In this document: piece by piece, positions 15,824-24,526 of the stretch
How the letters are laid out: every line of letters starts with the position of its first letter
Numbering within the stretch: the first letter of the stretch is position 1
From: an uncultured Aquimarina sp.
GTDB taxonomy: Bacteria; Bacteroidota; Bacteroidia; Flavobacteriales; Flavobacteriaceae
Length of the DNA stretch: 42,979 nucleotides
NCBI GenBank assembly: GCA_947495425.1
Contig: CANLYR010000040.1
Location: forward strand, 1-42,979
Reading direction: 5' to 3'
Made by a program: the position numbers and the translations under genes
The notes under the pieces: model-generated
What the model was told of the DNA's origin: nothing
The model's input: only the letters and a program-made list of their open reading frames with translations
Databases searched by the model: none

Positions 15824-16840
15824 ATGAGGAAATTGATGAACAAGGTTGTCTTTGGGCTTAATGCTATAGCAGCTTTTGCATTATTGTTATCGTTTCTATT
15901 ACCCTATGTTTCTCCTAAGACATTCCCGTTATTATCAGTTCTAAGTCTTGCTGTACCTATCTTAATAGTCATTAATATTATATTTTTATTGTATTGGGTG
16001 ATTCAGCTAAATAAAAAAGTATCACTTTCTTTAATAGTTTTGATTTTAGGGATCACTCACGTGTCTTCTTTATATAAATTAAGCGGAAAATCGTCAAGTT
16101 CGTTTGAAAATAGTTTCTCATTATTAAGTTATAATGTGCGTAGTTTTAATAGGTTCGATTGGATAGACTCAAAATCTATTCCACAGGATGTTTCTACATT
16201 AATAACTAAACAGAGTGCTGATATCTTCTGTGCTCAGGAGTTTTATAACAATCCCGATATTAATTTTAGTCAATATCCTTACAAATACGAAAATTTTAAT
16301 AATGATAATGGAGAACTAGCGCTTGTCATATTTTCAAAATTTCCGATAATCAAAAAAGGTTCTCTACAATTTAAAGAAACAGCAAATAATATTATTTTCT
16401 CAGATATTCGTGTTGAAGATGATACTATTCGCGTATATAATGTGCATCTGCAATCTCACAAAATAAGTTCTACTACGAATCAGTTGGCTAAAGCAGACTC
16501 TCAAAAATTGCTAAGCAGAATTCGTGTGTCTTTCGAAAAACAACAGGAACAGATTGAGCTTTTGATAGCGCATATGAAAAAATCACCATACAGAAATATT
16601 GTTATGGGTGATTTTAATAATACGGCATATTCCTATGTGTATAACAAGGTTAAATCTGAGGGATTATTAGATACATTTAAAGAAGCGGGTAGGGGATTTG
16701 GAAAAACATACGAGTTTGATTTATTTCCTGTACGCATAGATTTTATTTTGGTTGATGAAGATTTCGAAACGCTTGAGTTTAGAAATTTCAAAGAAAAACT
16801 TTCTGATCATTATCCTATATTCACTAGAATAAAACTATAA
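15824..16840 (+). CDS. Membrane-anchored endonuclease/exonuclease/phosphatase-family protein
   Basis: The 338-residue protein begins with three membrane helices in its first 85 residues, then an EEP domain with SYNVRSFNRFDW, FCAQEF, NVHLQSH, MGDFNN and SDHYPI, covering the metal- and phosphate-binding residues. The fold includes nucleases, lipid phosphatases and sphingomyelinases; the substrate cannot be chosen from the sequence. It is placed eight bases after the second rhomboid gene and is the likely end of the mutL transcript. Confidence 0.85.
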   Translation: MRKLMNKVVFGLNAIAAFALLLSFLLPYVSPKTFPLLSVLSLAVPILIVINIIFLLYWVIQLNKKVSLSLIVLILGITHVSSLYKLSGKSSSSFENSFSLLSYNVRSFNRFDWIDSKSIPQDVSTLITKQSADIFCAQEFYNNPDINFSQYPYKYENFNNDNGELALVIFSKFPIIKKGSLQFKETANNIIFSDIRVEDDTIRVYNVHLQSHKISSTTNQLAKADSQKLLSRIRVSFEKQQEQIELLIAHMKKSPYRNIVMGDFNNTAYSYVYNKVKSEGLLDTFKEAGRGFGKTYEFDLFPVRIDFILVDEDFETLEFRNFKEKLSDHYPIFTRIKL

Positions 16841-16856
16841 AATCAGAAAAAAAATT

Positions 16857-16876
16857 AAGCGTTCAGGATCGCTTTT
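16857..16876. terminator. Weak hairpin between convergent genes
   Basis: AAGCG (16857-16861) pairs with CGCTT (16870-16874), loop of eight, with TT after it on the plus strand and an A run before it at 16847-16854, so it could serve both strands. The stem is only five base pairs. Confidence 0.4.
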
Positions 16877-16928
16877 ACACTCTTTTATTAAAACACACAT
16901 CAAAAGTAAATACCCTTCATACATACTA

Positions 16929-17702
16929 TTATTCTATACGAACCTCTTTATCTGCCATTTTCTTTTCCCACCCTTTTGAAAATGATGCATGCCCATTTTT
17001 TACCATGAGTTTCATTTTTTCTTGTACTGCCTTTTGTATTTGTGCAGGTAATCTATAAAAGTTGGTATTAATTTTGGTAGATTTTCCACCTTTTATATCA
17101 CTGTTCTGGTGCTTGACAGATACTCTTTTATTGTTGTGATACACTAAAATTTTTACTTTACCATCTTTATACATGTCTTGCCCTGTGGTCCCATAAACCA
17201 ACACAAGATCTACCAGGCCATCGTTATCAAGGTCTGAGATTTCTGAGTATTGATTCCAAAAACCGATAGAAGTTTCCCAATCGCCATCAATTTCATCTTG
17301 TATAGTTGATCTTTTTTTGAATTGATTATTCCGTTTAACTACATTTACTGCATAAATATTATCATAGACCGTGTCTTTCTCTTCATTTATTCCTTTCCTG
17401 TGATCCGTTAAGACTAGAAAGTATTCACCAGATTCATCTTTGTAGGAATATCCTTGATATACGGGATTTGATATCCCAAGCTGATTTTGCCTTCTTCTTG
17501 TAAAAATTGATCTAAGCTCTTTTTTAGAAAGTCTATTACCAAATTTTGAATCTATAGCTATAGGATCATTTTTTTGTATAGGTGTTGCAATTACGGCTTC
17601 TGGTTGGGTGGATTGCTCAGCCTGTTTGCTCTTAACTTCTTGTGTTTGTTGTTTACACGCACATATCGCTAAAAATAAGATTAAAAATAAAGATCTTTTC
17701 AT
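16929..17702 (-). CDS. Lipoprotein with a calcium-loop-like motif
   Basis: I start at the ATG at 17702, because the preceding 19 residues of the longer frame spoil a good lipoprotein signal (MKRSLFLILFLAICA-Cys16). The 257-residue product has a glutamine/lysine-rich linker and then a domain with DLDNDGLVDLVLVYGTTGQD, a DxDxDG loop like those in FG-GAP and EF-hand-like repeats. It may belong to a Flavobacteriia family loosely named for surface polysaccharide biosynthesis, but I cannot confirm this. No acidic residues follow the cysteine, so a periplasmic location is likely. Confidence 0.7.
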   Translation of the reverse strand: MKRSLFLILFLAICACKQQTQEVKSKQAEQSTQPEAVIATPIQKNDPIAIDSKFGNRLSKKELRSIFTRRRQNQLGISNPVYQGYSYKDESGEYFLVLTDHRKGINEEKDTVYDNIYAVNVVKRNNQFKKRSTIQDEIDGDWETSIGFWNQYSEISDLDNDGLVDLVLVYGTTGQDMYKDGKVKILVYHNNKRVSVKHQNSDIKGGKSTKINTNFYRLPAQIQKAVQEKMKLMVKNGHASFSKGWEKKMADKEVRIE

Positions 17703-17778
17703 ATTTAAATACATTAATTGGGGTTTGTAATACGCAATTGTTGTATTAAATGTAATCAATATTTTATAAATGAACAGT

Positions 17779-18087
17779 TTACATCATCCAACAATCCATC
17801 AAATCAGTTAGAATATGCCACAGCAAAGCCAAACCTATGATTTGTGTTTTTCTAAAAAATAGAAGGATAAAATATCCAGCAACGGCATAGTAACTGTGTA
17901 GCGGATGAAATCCAACACTACAGCGATTTGGATCAAAAATGGGATCTGCCGTGAGGTGATCTAAATCAATGAGCATAGCTGCTAAAAAGATCAAATATAC
18001 TTTTTTCCATTTTTTGGGAAAGAATACTAATGCAATTACTATTGGAATAATAAAATGGAGTCCATAATGAAGTATAGGACGAATCAT
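17779..18087 (-). CDS. DUF6122 membrane protein
   Basis: The 102-residue protein has three to four membrane helices and the conserved motifs LHYGLHFIIP, MLIDLDHLTADPIFDPNRC, GFHPLHSYYAV and WHILTDLMDC. The His/Asp pattern resembles YdjM/LexA-binding-like membrane metal-dependent hydrolases. It shares one base with the WbqC gene, so both are in one operon. Function unknown. Confidence 0.82.
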   Translation of the reverse strand: MIRPILHYGLHFIIPIVIALVFFPKKWKKVYLIFLAAMLIDLDHLTADPIFDPNRCSVGFHPLHSYYAVAGYFILLFFRKTQIIGLALLWHILTDLMDCWMM

Positions 18088-18710
18088 TACAATACAGATT
18101 GATTTTCGAGATATGATACAGCATTGGTGCCTTCATTAAATAATAAATCAAGGATAGAAAGATTTGGTATAAAACCATGTTTATCTTCAAAAACTTGAAT
18201 ATAGGGCGCCAAGGGGTAGCTGTCCTCTTTTCTCGCATTCACCAATGTCCTTAAGTCATTGATGTTTTCCGGAGTTTTTATGTACTCTTTTGTTTTTAAG
18301 TAATCAGAACCTAGCTCTAAGCATTCAAAAATAACGTGCATACATTCATAATTGAAGTCTAAGAGGAATTCCTTCTTTTTTTCAAATAAATGAGCAAATT
18401 CATCTTCGTAGTATTCAAAAAAAGGAGAAGTTCTGTAGGCAGTTTCTAATGATCGCCAATGTAGGGTTTGCCAACCGAAATCATTTTCGATACGAATATC
18501 TTTATATAATTGTCTCTCTCCGTTTCCTTTGTGTTTGATAGGAATGGTTAACAATAGCTTTCCGTTTGCGGTATAGATATATGTACGATTGCGATACGTT
18601 TGTTTTTGATAATTATCATGGTTTTCAAAGATAATTGAATCAGACTGTACTATAGCGGCGTATTGTACTATAGAACCAAAATACATGGGATGAAGTAAAG
18701 TAGTTTTCAA
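18087..18710 (-). CDS. WbqC-family protein
   Basis: The 207-residue protein matches WbqC-like proteins: MYFGSIVQYA at the start, YRNRTYI, LLTIPIKHKG, DFGWQTLHWRSLETAYRTSPFFEYY, seen as LHWRSLETAYRTSPFFEYY, and SILDLLFNEG. Family members are found in glycan clusters, but in Flavobacteriia this copy sits with lepB and is probably a housekeeping gene. The reaction is not established. Confidence 0.85.
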   Translation of the reverse strand: MKTTLLHPMYFGSIVQYAAIVQSDSIIFENHDNYQKQTYRNRTYIYTANGKLLLTIPIKHKGNGERQLYKDIRIENDFGWQTLHWRSLETAYRTSPFFEYYEDEFAHLFEKKKEFLLDFNYECMHVIFECLELGSDYLKTKEYIKTPENINDLRTLVNARKEDSYPLAPYIQVFEDKHGFIPNLSILDLLFNEGTNAVSYLENQSVL

Positions 18711-18734
18711 TTTCTCTGAATGATCTTTGGTAAT

Positions 18735-18788
18735 ATGAAACCAGAGCTATTGCAGTATTTTTCTTTATTTCAATAGTTCTGGTCTCAT
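18735..18788 (-). other. Long stem-loop between lepB and the WbqC gene
   Basis: Arms 18735-18752 and 18771-18788 agree in 16 of 18 positions, with an 18-base loop. On the transcribed minus strand it begins eight bases past the lepB stop and ends 24 bases before the WbqC start. No T run follows, so it is not a typical terminator; RNA processing, mRNA stability or attenuation are possible. Confidence 0.6.
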
Positions 18789-18795
18789 AAAATTA

Positions 18796-20364
18796 TTAGG
18801 TGTTTTTTTTCTTTTTGCGGTATTGGTTATAGATAATCCAGCCTGCTAATAAGATTAGAAAGTATTTAAAATAAGACACGGGTTCGCCTTCACCACCAAC
18901 AGTAGTGAACATACGTTCCCACCGAATCTTGTTAAACAACCCTTTTGCATTGCTATCCCAGCTAAACCATACAAAAACGGGTTTTCCAACAATATGATTA
19001 GCGGGCACGTAACCCCATACGCGACTGTCTTCACTATTATGACGGTTATCCCCCATCATCCAGTAATAATCTTGTTTGAATGTATAATTATCGATAGGCT
19101 GCCCATTGAGTAATATTTGAGTGCCATTTACAGATAGTTTGTTATCAATACCCATTTCTGAGCCTTCATATACTTCAATAATTCTTCTGTACAGAGAAAA
19201 ACTTTTAAGATCCATCTTTACTGTTTTTCCTGCTTCAGGAATGTATATAGGGCCAAAATGGTCAGAATTCCAGTTTACCCTACCATTATTTGGAAAGATA
19301 CCAGGATCTTTTTGTCCTTTTGGTGCTAAAATCCTTTGTATACTTCCTACATTTGGATGATTTTTAAATCGTGTCGCTGCATCTTCAGTCATACCTCTAG
19401 AACTGAATTGAGAATTATTATACCCAAATTCATCTTGCTTTATTCGATAACGATCATATAAATTTTGCAAATTGAAACTACTTCCTTTTGTGGTTCCAGC
19501 ATATGAAAATTGTACCTGTGCACGACTTGGTAATTTGGTTCTTTCTCCGTTGATATGAACATAGCCATCTACTACTGATAGTGAATCACCAGGAACACCA
19601 ACACATCGTTTTACATAATTTGATTTTTTGTCGATAGGTTTGTAAAAGTTTTTCCCCGATTGATCTCTAAAAAACCGGACTGTATCAATGGGCCAACTAA
19701 AAACTACAATATCATTTCGTTTTATGTTCTGAAAACCGGGTAGCCTAAAATAGGGGTATTGCGGGCTACTGGTATAAGATTTTGTTCTAATTACTGGGAT
19801 AGTATCATGTACCATGGGAAAAGATACTGCAGTCATGGGAGTTCGCGCTCCGTAGTGAAATTTGCTTACAAATAAGAAATCTCCAACAAGCAATGTTCTT
19901 TCTAAAGAGCCTGTTGGGATGGTGTATGGTTGCATGAAATAGGTGTGTACTATAGTTGCAGCTACTACAGCAAATAAGATAGAACTTATCCATTCTCCTG
20001 CTGCTGTTTTTGGTTTTAAGCTACGATCCTGAATGTATTGTACATCTTGTGTATAATTTATATAAAAGATGTAAAATCCAAGAGTCACTATCACAAGTAC
20101 AGTGTCGCTGGTAGTATTTTTGCCAAAACTTCTAATAGTTTCTACCCAAATCACAGGTAGCATAATAACATTAATTACAGGAATAAATAATAAGATAACC
20201 CACCACCAAGGACGGTTTATGATTTTCATTAGTATAACCGCGTTGTATACAGGAACCAGTGCCTCCCAAGCTTTTCTTCCTGCTTTGGTATACAGTTTCC
20301 AAGTTCCTAAAAAATGAATCACCTGTAGTATCAGGAAAAAAATAAGCCATTCTGTTAGTATCAT
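18796..20364 (-). CDS. lepB: Signal peptidase I
   Basis: The 522-residue membrane protease removes signal peptides from exported proteins. Three N-terminal membrane helices come before the catalytic domain; the nucleophile Ser153 lies in PTGSLERTL and the general base Lys252 in YVKRCVGVPGD. Box E (MGDNRHNSEDSRVWGYVP) is near residue 455, and a C-terminal membrane helix follows at about 500. The length, with an insertion between boxes D and E, is normal for Bacteroidota but about 200 residues longer than E. coli LepB. It lies 52 bases after dapB. Confidence 0.93.
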   Translation of the reverse strand: MILTEWLIFFLILQVIHFLGTWKLYTKAGRKAWEALVPVYNAVILMKIINRPWWWVILLFIPVINVIMLPVIWVETIRSFGKNTTSDTVLVIVTLGFYIFYINYTQDVQYIQDRSLKPKTAAGEWISSILFAVVAATIVHTYFMQPYTIPTGSLERTLLVGDFLFVSKFHYGARTPMTAVSFPMVHDTIPVIRTKSYTSSPQYPYFRLPGFQNIKRNDIVVFSWPIDTVRFFRDQSGKNFYKPIDKKSNYVKRCVGVPGDSLSVVDGYVHINGERTKLPSRAQVQFSYAGTTKGSSFNLQNLYDRYRIKQDEFGYNNSQFSSRGMTEDAATRFKNHPNVGSIQRILAPKGQKDPGIFPNNGRVNWNSDHFGPIYIPEAGKTVKMDLKSFSLYRRIIEVYEGSEMGIDNKLSVNGTQILLNGQPIDNYTFKQDYYWMMGDNRHNSEDSRVWGYVPANHIVGKPVFVWFSWDSNAKGLFNKIRWERMFTTVGGEGEPVSYFKYFLILLAGWIIYNQYRKKKKNT

Positions 20365-20416
20365 CTCTAATATATTTTTTATATAAGTACTTTTTGTGTG
20401 TAAAGCGTTACAGTTT

Positions 20417-21115
20417 TTATAACCCTAAAACATCTTTCATGCTGAAAACGCCTATTTTGTTTGATAACCATTCTGCTGCTACAACGGCGCCCAAGGCAAA
20501 ACCATTTCGATTATGAGCAGTATGCTTAATTTCTATATCGTCTACTTCAGAAGAATACGTAACTGTATGCGTACCAGGAACGTTTTCGATCCTTTTCGCA
20601 ATGATAGGAATCGTATGTTCATCACCCTGATCAAGTTTCCAGGTTTTTTTGCTAGTATTCTCTATGATGCCTTCTGCAAGAGTAATTGCTGTACCACTAG
20701 GAGCATCAAGTTTTTCGGTATGATGAATTTCTTCCATAGAAGTTTCGTAACCTTCTAATGGGTTCATCATGATAGCTAATTTTTTATTGAGTTCAAAAAA
20801 CAGGTTGACACCCAAACTATAATTTGAGGCATATATAAAGCTTCCTTTTTTTTCTTTGCATAAATCAACGATCATGTCGTAATATTCTAGCCAGCCTGTT
20901 GTTCCAGAAATTACAGGTATACCAGCATTAAAACAATTGGTAATATTATTAACTGCTGCTGACGGGATACTAAAGTCTATAGCTACATCAGCACTAGAGA
21001 CGTCATATGTTGCATCATCTTTATCTACCTTGAGTATAATAGTATGGCCTCTTTCTATGGCAATCTTTTCTATGGTTTTACCCATTTTGCCATATCCCAG
21101 TAATGCGATTTTCAT
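20417..21115 (-). CDS. dapB: 4-hydroxy-tetrahydrodipicolinate reductase
   Basis: The 232-residue enzyme performs the NAD(P)H-dependent step of the diaminopimelate/lysine pathway, needed for lysine and peptidoglycan. The Rossmann motif GYGKMGKTIE is at residues 7-16, followed by SGTTGW, ASNYSLGVN and the substrate-binding HHTEKLDAPSGTA. It is shorter than E. coli DapB (273) but typical for Bacteroidota. It lies 56 bases after the DUF5683 gene. Confidence 0.95.
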   Translation of the reverse strand: MKIALLGYGKMGKTIEKIAIERGHTIILKVDKDDATYDVSSADVAIDFSIPSAAVNNITNCFNAGIPVISGTTGWLEYYDMIVDLCKEKKGSFIYASNYSLGVNLFFELNKKLAIMMNPLEGYETSMEEIHHTEKLDAPSGTAITLAEGIIENTSKKTWKLDQGDEHTIPIIAKRIENVPGTHTVTYSSEVDDIEIKHTAHNRNGFALGAVVAAEWLSNKIGVFSMKDVLGL

Positions 21116-21171
21116 ATTTTGATTGATCTGCGTTATGTTAATTGTTTTAGTAAACTAGTTACTTACTTTTT

Positions 21172-21756
21172 TTAAAAATTATAATTGAGCGATAGGCCAT
21201 AATTGAGTCCGGCATCAAACTCATTAAAATTTATTTTTGGCTTAAAAGAAAGATCCTCGGTAACATTATATTGTTGTAAATGTGCAGTTACATTAGCATC
21301 GACAATATTTAAAAGGTAAATCCCTACGGTGACTAGCAGGGAAAGTTCTTGATCACGACGATAGCGCTCTTGCAATGATATTAATTGATCGTTTGTTATA
21401 TTTGGAAATTCATCATCTGTAAAACCTGCTAATCTACGTTTGAAAATATCTCGCACACGGTTGTAATTATTATTATTCTGAAGGTAGAAATACACGCCTG
21501 TTCCTAATGCAGCATATACAATGGGGACTTTCCAGTATTTCCCTGTGTATACCTGACCCAAACCCGGGAGAACCGCTGAATAAAACGCAGCTCTTGCAGG
21601 TGCCAGGGGTTCGTATGGTCGAATTTTTCTCTCTCTTTTTTTCTTTTTAACAGCAACTTCTTCAGTAGTAATTTTTATTTCTTCATTCTCTTGAGAAAGA
21701 ATACTTTGAATAGAAAAAAGTATACAAAAAATAATATAACAACATTTAATCCTCAC
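21172..21756 (-). CDS. DUF5683 membrane protein
   Basis: The 194-residue protein has a signal peptide, a charged KKKKRERKIRPYEPLAPARA segment, seen as KIRPYEPLAPARAAFYSAVL, then PGLGQVYTGKYWKVPIVYA, the mark of DUF5683, and a second membrane helix with DANVTAHLQQYNV. Its start overlaps the parB 3' end by 11 bases. Function unknown; it is a conserved neighbour of parAB and dapB in Flavobacteriia. Confidence 0.85.
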   Translation of the reverse strand: MRIKCCYIIFCILFSIQSILSQENEEIKITTEEVAVKKKKRERKIRPYEPLAPARAAFYSAVLPGLGQVYTGKYWKVPIVYAALGTGVYFYLQNNNNYNRVRDIFKRRLAGFTDDEFPNITNDQLISLQERYRRDQELSLLVTVGIYLLNIVDANVTAHLQQYNVTEDLSFKPKINFNEFDAGLNYGLSLNYNF

Positions 21757-22651
21757 TATTGATAAGTTTCTTTAAGCGTTTAAAATCTTCTTCAGAAGAA
21801 AAGGGTATAATTAATTTACCATTTCCTTTATTGGAAACTTTTATATCAATTTTTGCGCCAAAATAATCAGAGAATTCTTTAATCCCTTTTGAAATATGTC
21901 TTGGTAATTGACTGGTTTTTGAAGTTTCACCAGAACTTTCGGTGGTTTCATTTAAAGATCGAACCAGTTTTTCTGTTTCTCGAACAGATAAAGACTTGCC
22001 GATAATTTTTTCATAGATATCCAATTGTTGTTGTTGATCTTCGGCGCCTATTAATGCACGACCATGCCCCATAGATATAAAACCATCTCGCATTCCTGTT
22101 TGCACAATTGGATCTAATTTTAACAATCTAAGATAGTTTGCTATGGTGGATCTCTTTTTTCCGACGCGATCACTTAATTGTTCTTGGGTAAGACTGATTT
22201 CGTCGATAAGACGTTGATACGAAAGTGCGATCTCGATAGGGTCTAAATCCTGTCTTTGGATATTTTCTACCAAAGCCATTGTTAATGATTCTTGATCATT
22301 AGCAATACGAATATAGGCAGGAATAGTTTTTAGTCCTGCAAGTTTTGATGCACGAAAACGACGTTCTCCACTAACTAATTGATAATTGTTAAAATCCAGC
22401 TTTCTAACAGTAATAGGCTGTATTACTCCTACCTCCTTTATTGAGGTGGCTAATTCACGTAATGTTTCGTCATTAAAGCTTGTACGTGGCTGAAAAGGAT
22501 TAACATCAATGCTTTCTAACTCTAATTCGATAATATTACCGACTACCTTATCAGCGTTTTTATCGTTTACTGATTTTATATCATTATCAGGATCTTTAAG
22601 TAGTGCTGATAGTCCTCTGCCTAATGCCTGCTTTTTTGTTGCCTTCGCCAT
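21746..22651 (-). CDS. parB: Chromosome partitioning protein ParB
   Basis: The 301-residue CTP-dependent DNA clamp binds parS sites near the origin. Features: the basic ALGRGLSALL start, the CTPase motifs around GERRFRASKLAG, a helix-turn-helix in LTQEQLSDRVGKKRSTIANY, and a C-terminal dimerisation domain ending in FKRLKKLI. It lies six bases after parA. I found no parS-like GTTTCACGTGAAAC palindrome in the window. Confidence 0.95.
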   Translation of the reverse strand: MAKATKKQALGRGLSALLKDPDNDIKSVNDKNADKVVGNIIELELESIDVNPFQPRTSFNDETLRELATSIKEVGVIQPITVRKLDFNNYQLVSGERRFRASKLAGLKTIPAYIRIANDQESLTMALVENIQRQDLDPIEIALSYQRLIDEISLTQEQLSDRVGKKRSTIANYLRLLKLDPIVQTGMRDGFISMGHGRALIGAEDQQQQLDIYEKIIGKSLSVRETEKLVRSLNETTESSGETSKTSQLPRHISKGIKEFSDYFGAKIDIKVSNKGNGKLIIPFSSEEDFKRLKKLINSED

Positions 22652-22657
22652 GAATCC

Positions 22658-23422
22658 TTAGCTGTTTTTTTTTATGACTTCGTTTGCTAAACTTAAATAA
22701 TTGCTAGCACCTTTACTCGAAGCATCATAATTAATTATACTCTCGCCATAACTAGGCGCTTCACTTAAACGTATATTTCTTTGAATGATTGTCTTAAATA
22801 CCATTTCACTAAAGTGCTTTTGCACTTCTTCAACCACTTGATTCGATAATCGTAATCTAGAGTCATACATAGTTAATAATAATCCTTCAATATCCAAGTT
22901 TGGATTATGTACTTTTTGAACACTTTTGATGGTGTTTAAAAGCTTACCTAGTCCTTCTAATGCAAAGTACTCACATTGGATCGGTATCATAACCGAATCA
23001 GCAGCTGTTAATGCATTTAATGTAAGTAAGCCAAGAGAAGGAGCACAATCAATTAGAATATAATCATATTGGTTTTTGAGTTCCTGGATTACTTTTTTTA
23101 GCATATATTCTCGCTGATCTTTATCAACAAGTTCAATTTCTATAGCAACTAGATCAATATGTGCTGGTATAATATGCACATTTGGCGAACTGGTTTCTAG
23201 TATAGCATCTTCTGGTCGTATTGTATGCTCTAAGATTTGGTACGTACCTTTCTCAATACTTTCTACATCAAGTCCAAGCCCAGATGTGGCATTGGCCTGT
23301 GGATCGGCATCGATAAGGAGTACTTTTTTCTCTAAAACACCCAGAGAAGCAGCTAAATTTACAGAGGTAGTAGTTTTACCTACACCCCCTTTTTGATTGG
23401 CAATCGCTATTATTTTACCCAT
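22658..23422 (-). CDS. parA: Chromosome partitioning ATPase ParA/Soj
   Basis: The 254-residue deviant Walker ATPase drives chromosome segregation with ParB. The deviant P-loop KGGVGKTTTSVNLA lies at residues 11-24, Walker B in YDYILIDCAPSLG, and a further conserved block in PIQCEYFALEGL. There is no N-terminal DNA-binding extension, so it is the short chromosomal Soj type. It is the first gene of the parAB-DUF5683-dapB-lepB run. Confidence 0.95.
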   Translation of the reverse strand: MGKIIAIANQKGGVGKTTTSVNLAASLGVLEKKVLLIDADPQANATSGLGLDVESIEKGTYQILEHTIRPEDAILETSSPNVHIIPAHIDLVAIEIELVDKDQREYMLKKVIQELKNQYDYILIDCAPSLGLLTLNALTAADSVMIPIQCEYFALEGLGKLLNTIKSVQKVHNPNLDIEGLLLTMYDSRLRLSNQVVEEVQKHFSEMVFKTIIQRNIRLSEAPSYGESIINYDASSKGASNYLSLANEVIKKNS

Positions 23423-23503
23423 GAGGGGAGATTTGGATTTAAGAGGTAAAAATACAATTAATTATATATTATAAAAATGAAAAATGTTAACAGTAGTTAA
23501 TAA

Positions 23504-23535
23504 ACAAGACCATCTGCTTTATGAGATGGTCTTGT
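23504..23535 (-). terminator. Hairpin terminator after the DECR-type reductase gene
   Basis: A perfect 12-bp stem (23504-23515 with 23524-23535), loop GCTTTATG, followed on the minus strand by TTTATTAAC. It lies about 30 bases past the stop of the SDR gene and separates it from parA. Confidence 0.65.
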
Positions 23536-23563
23536 ACTACTTGTCCTATTGTTAATAAGTAAA

Positions 23564-24445
23564 TTATTTATTTTTTTTAGCTCTGATCATGGCTTCCAAT
23601 TGATCCCACATTGCTGACGGGATTTGCTCTAGCATGTTAAATTGTCCTGCACCTTTGAGCCATTCACCACCGTCTAGTGTAACGACTTCACCATTAACAT
23701 AAGCAGAAAAATCAGATACCAAATATGCAGCTAGATTAGCAAGCTCCTGATGATCACCTACACGTCCCAGCGGAACCTGATTCTTCATATCAATCTTATC
23801 CTTTAAATCACCTGGTAGCAGTCTATCCCATGCTCCTTTTGTTGGGAAAGGTCCTGGGGCTATGGCATTAAAACGCATCCCATATTTTGCCCATTCTACG
23901 GCCAAGGATCTGGTCATAGCCAAAACCCCAGCTTTTGCTGTTGCACTTGGCACCACATAGGCTGATCCTGTCCAAGCATAGGTGGTGACAATATTAAGTA
24001 CTGCTGTGTTTTTATATTTTGTATCTATCCAGTGTTTTCCAAAGGCCAAGGTGCAGTTTTTAGTTCCTTTTAGCACAATGTCAATGATAGTGTCAAAGGC
24101 ATTGGCAGATAACCGCTCTGTAGGAGAAATAAAGTTACCAGCAGCATTATTTAATAATATATCTATAGTACCAAATTTTGCAAGCGCCTGATCTTTCATG
24201 GCTTCTACCTGATCATAATGTCTAACATCGCATTGTAAAGGTAAACAAGTGCCTCCGGTTTCTGCTTCAAGTTCTTTGGCCGTATTTTGTAGTTTTTCTA
24301 GATTACGAGAAGTTATAGCTACTTTGGCCCCAAGTTCCAGGAAATATTTAGTCATCGCTTTCCCTAATCCGCTACCACCCCCCGTAACTACAATATTTTT
24401 TCCTTCTAGTGCTCCATCACGAAGCATTTTATCTGTATAGCTCAT
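23564..24445 (-). CDS. SDR-family 2,4-dienoyl-CoA reductase (DECR type)
   Basis: The 293-residue Rossmann protein has TGGGSGLGKAM (about 21-31) for NADP(H) and NNAAGNFISP. The usual YxxxK is replaced by SATAKAG, as in the mitochondrial 2,4-dienoyl-CoA reductase DECR1, whose C-terminal features (KYGMRFNAIAPGP, and ELANLAAYLVSDFSAYVNG) are also close. It should reduce 2,4-dienoyl-CoA intermediates from polyunsaturated fatty acids. It lies 81 bases after the methylmalonyl-CoA mutase gene, fitting a fatty-acid/propionate theme. An enoyl-CoA or other SDR activity is not excluded. Confidence 0.85.
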   Translation of the reverse strand: MSYTDKMLRDGALEGKNIVVTGGGSGLGKAMTKYFLELGAKVAITSRNLEKLQNTAKELEAETGGTCLPLQCDVRHYDQVEAMKDQALAKFGTIDILLNNAAGNFISPTERLSANAFDTIIDIVLKGTKNCTLAFGKHWIDTKYKNTAVLNIVTTYAWTGSAYVVPSATAKAGVLAMTRSLAVEWAKYGMRFNAIAPGPFPTKGAWDRLLPGDLKDKIDMKNQVPLGRVGDHQELANLAAYLVSDFSAYVNGEVVTLDGGEWLKGAGQFNMLEQIPSAMWDQLEAMIRAKKNK

Positions 24446-24526
24446 ATGTATAGTATTATCAATATTTGGTGAAAGTTACAATTTATCCATTAAAATACTA
24501 TGTGTGCATAATATTTTTTATTGCCT

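Noticed and set aside
21746..23563. parS site near parAB
   Set aside because: No GTTTCACGTGAAAC-like palindrome was found near parAB or elsewhere in the window, so no centromere site is claimed.
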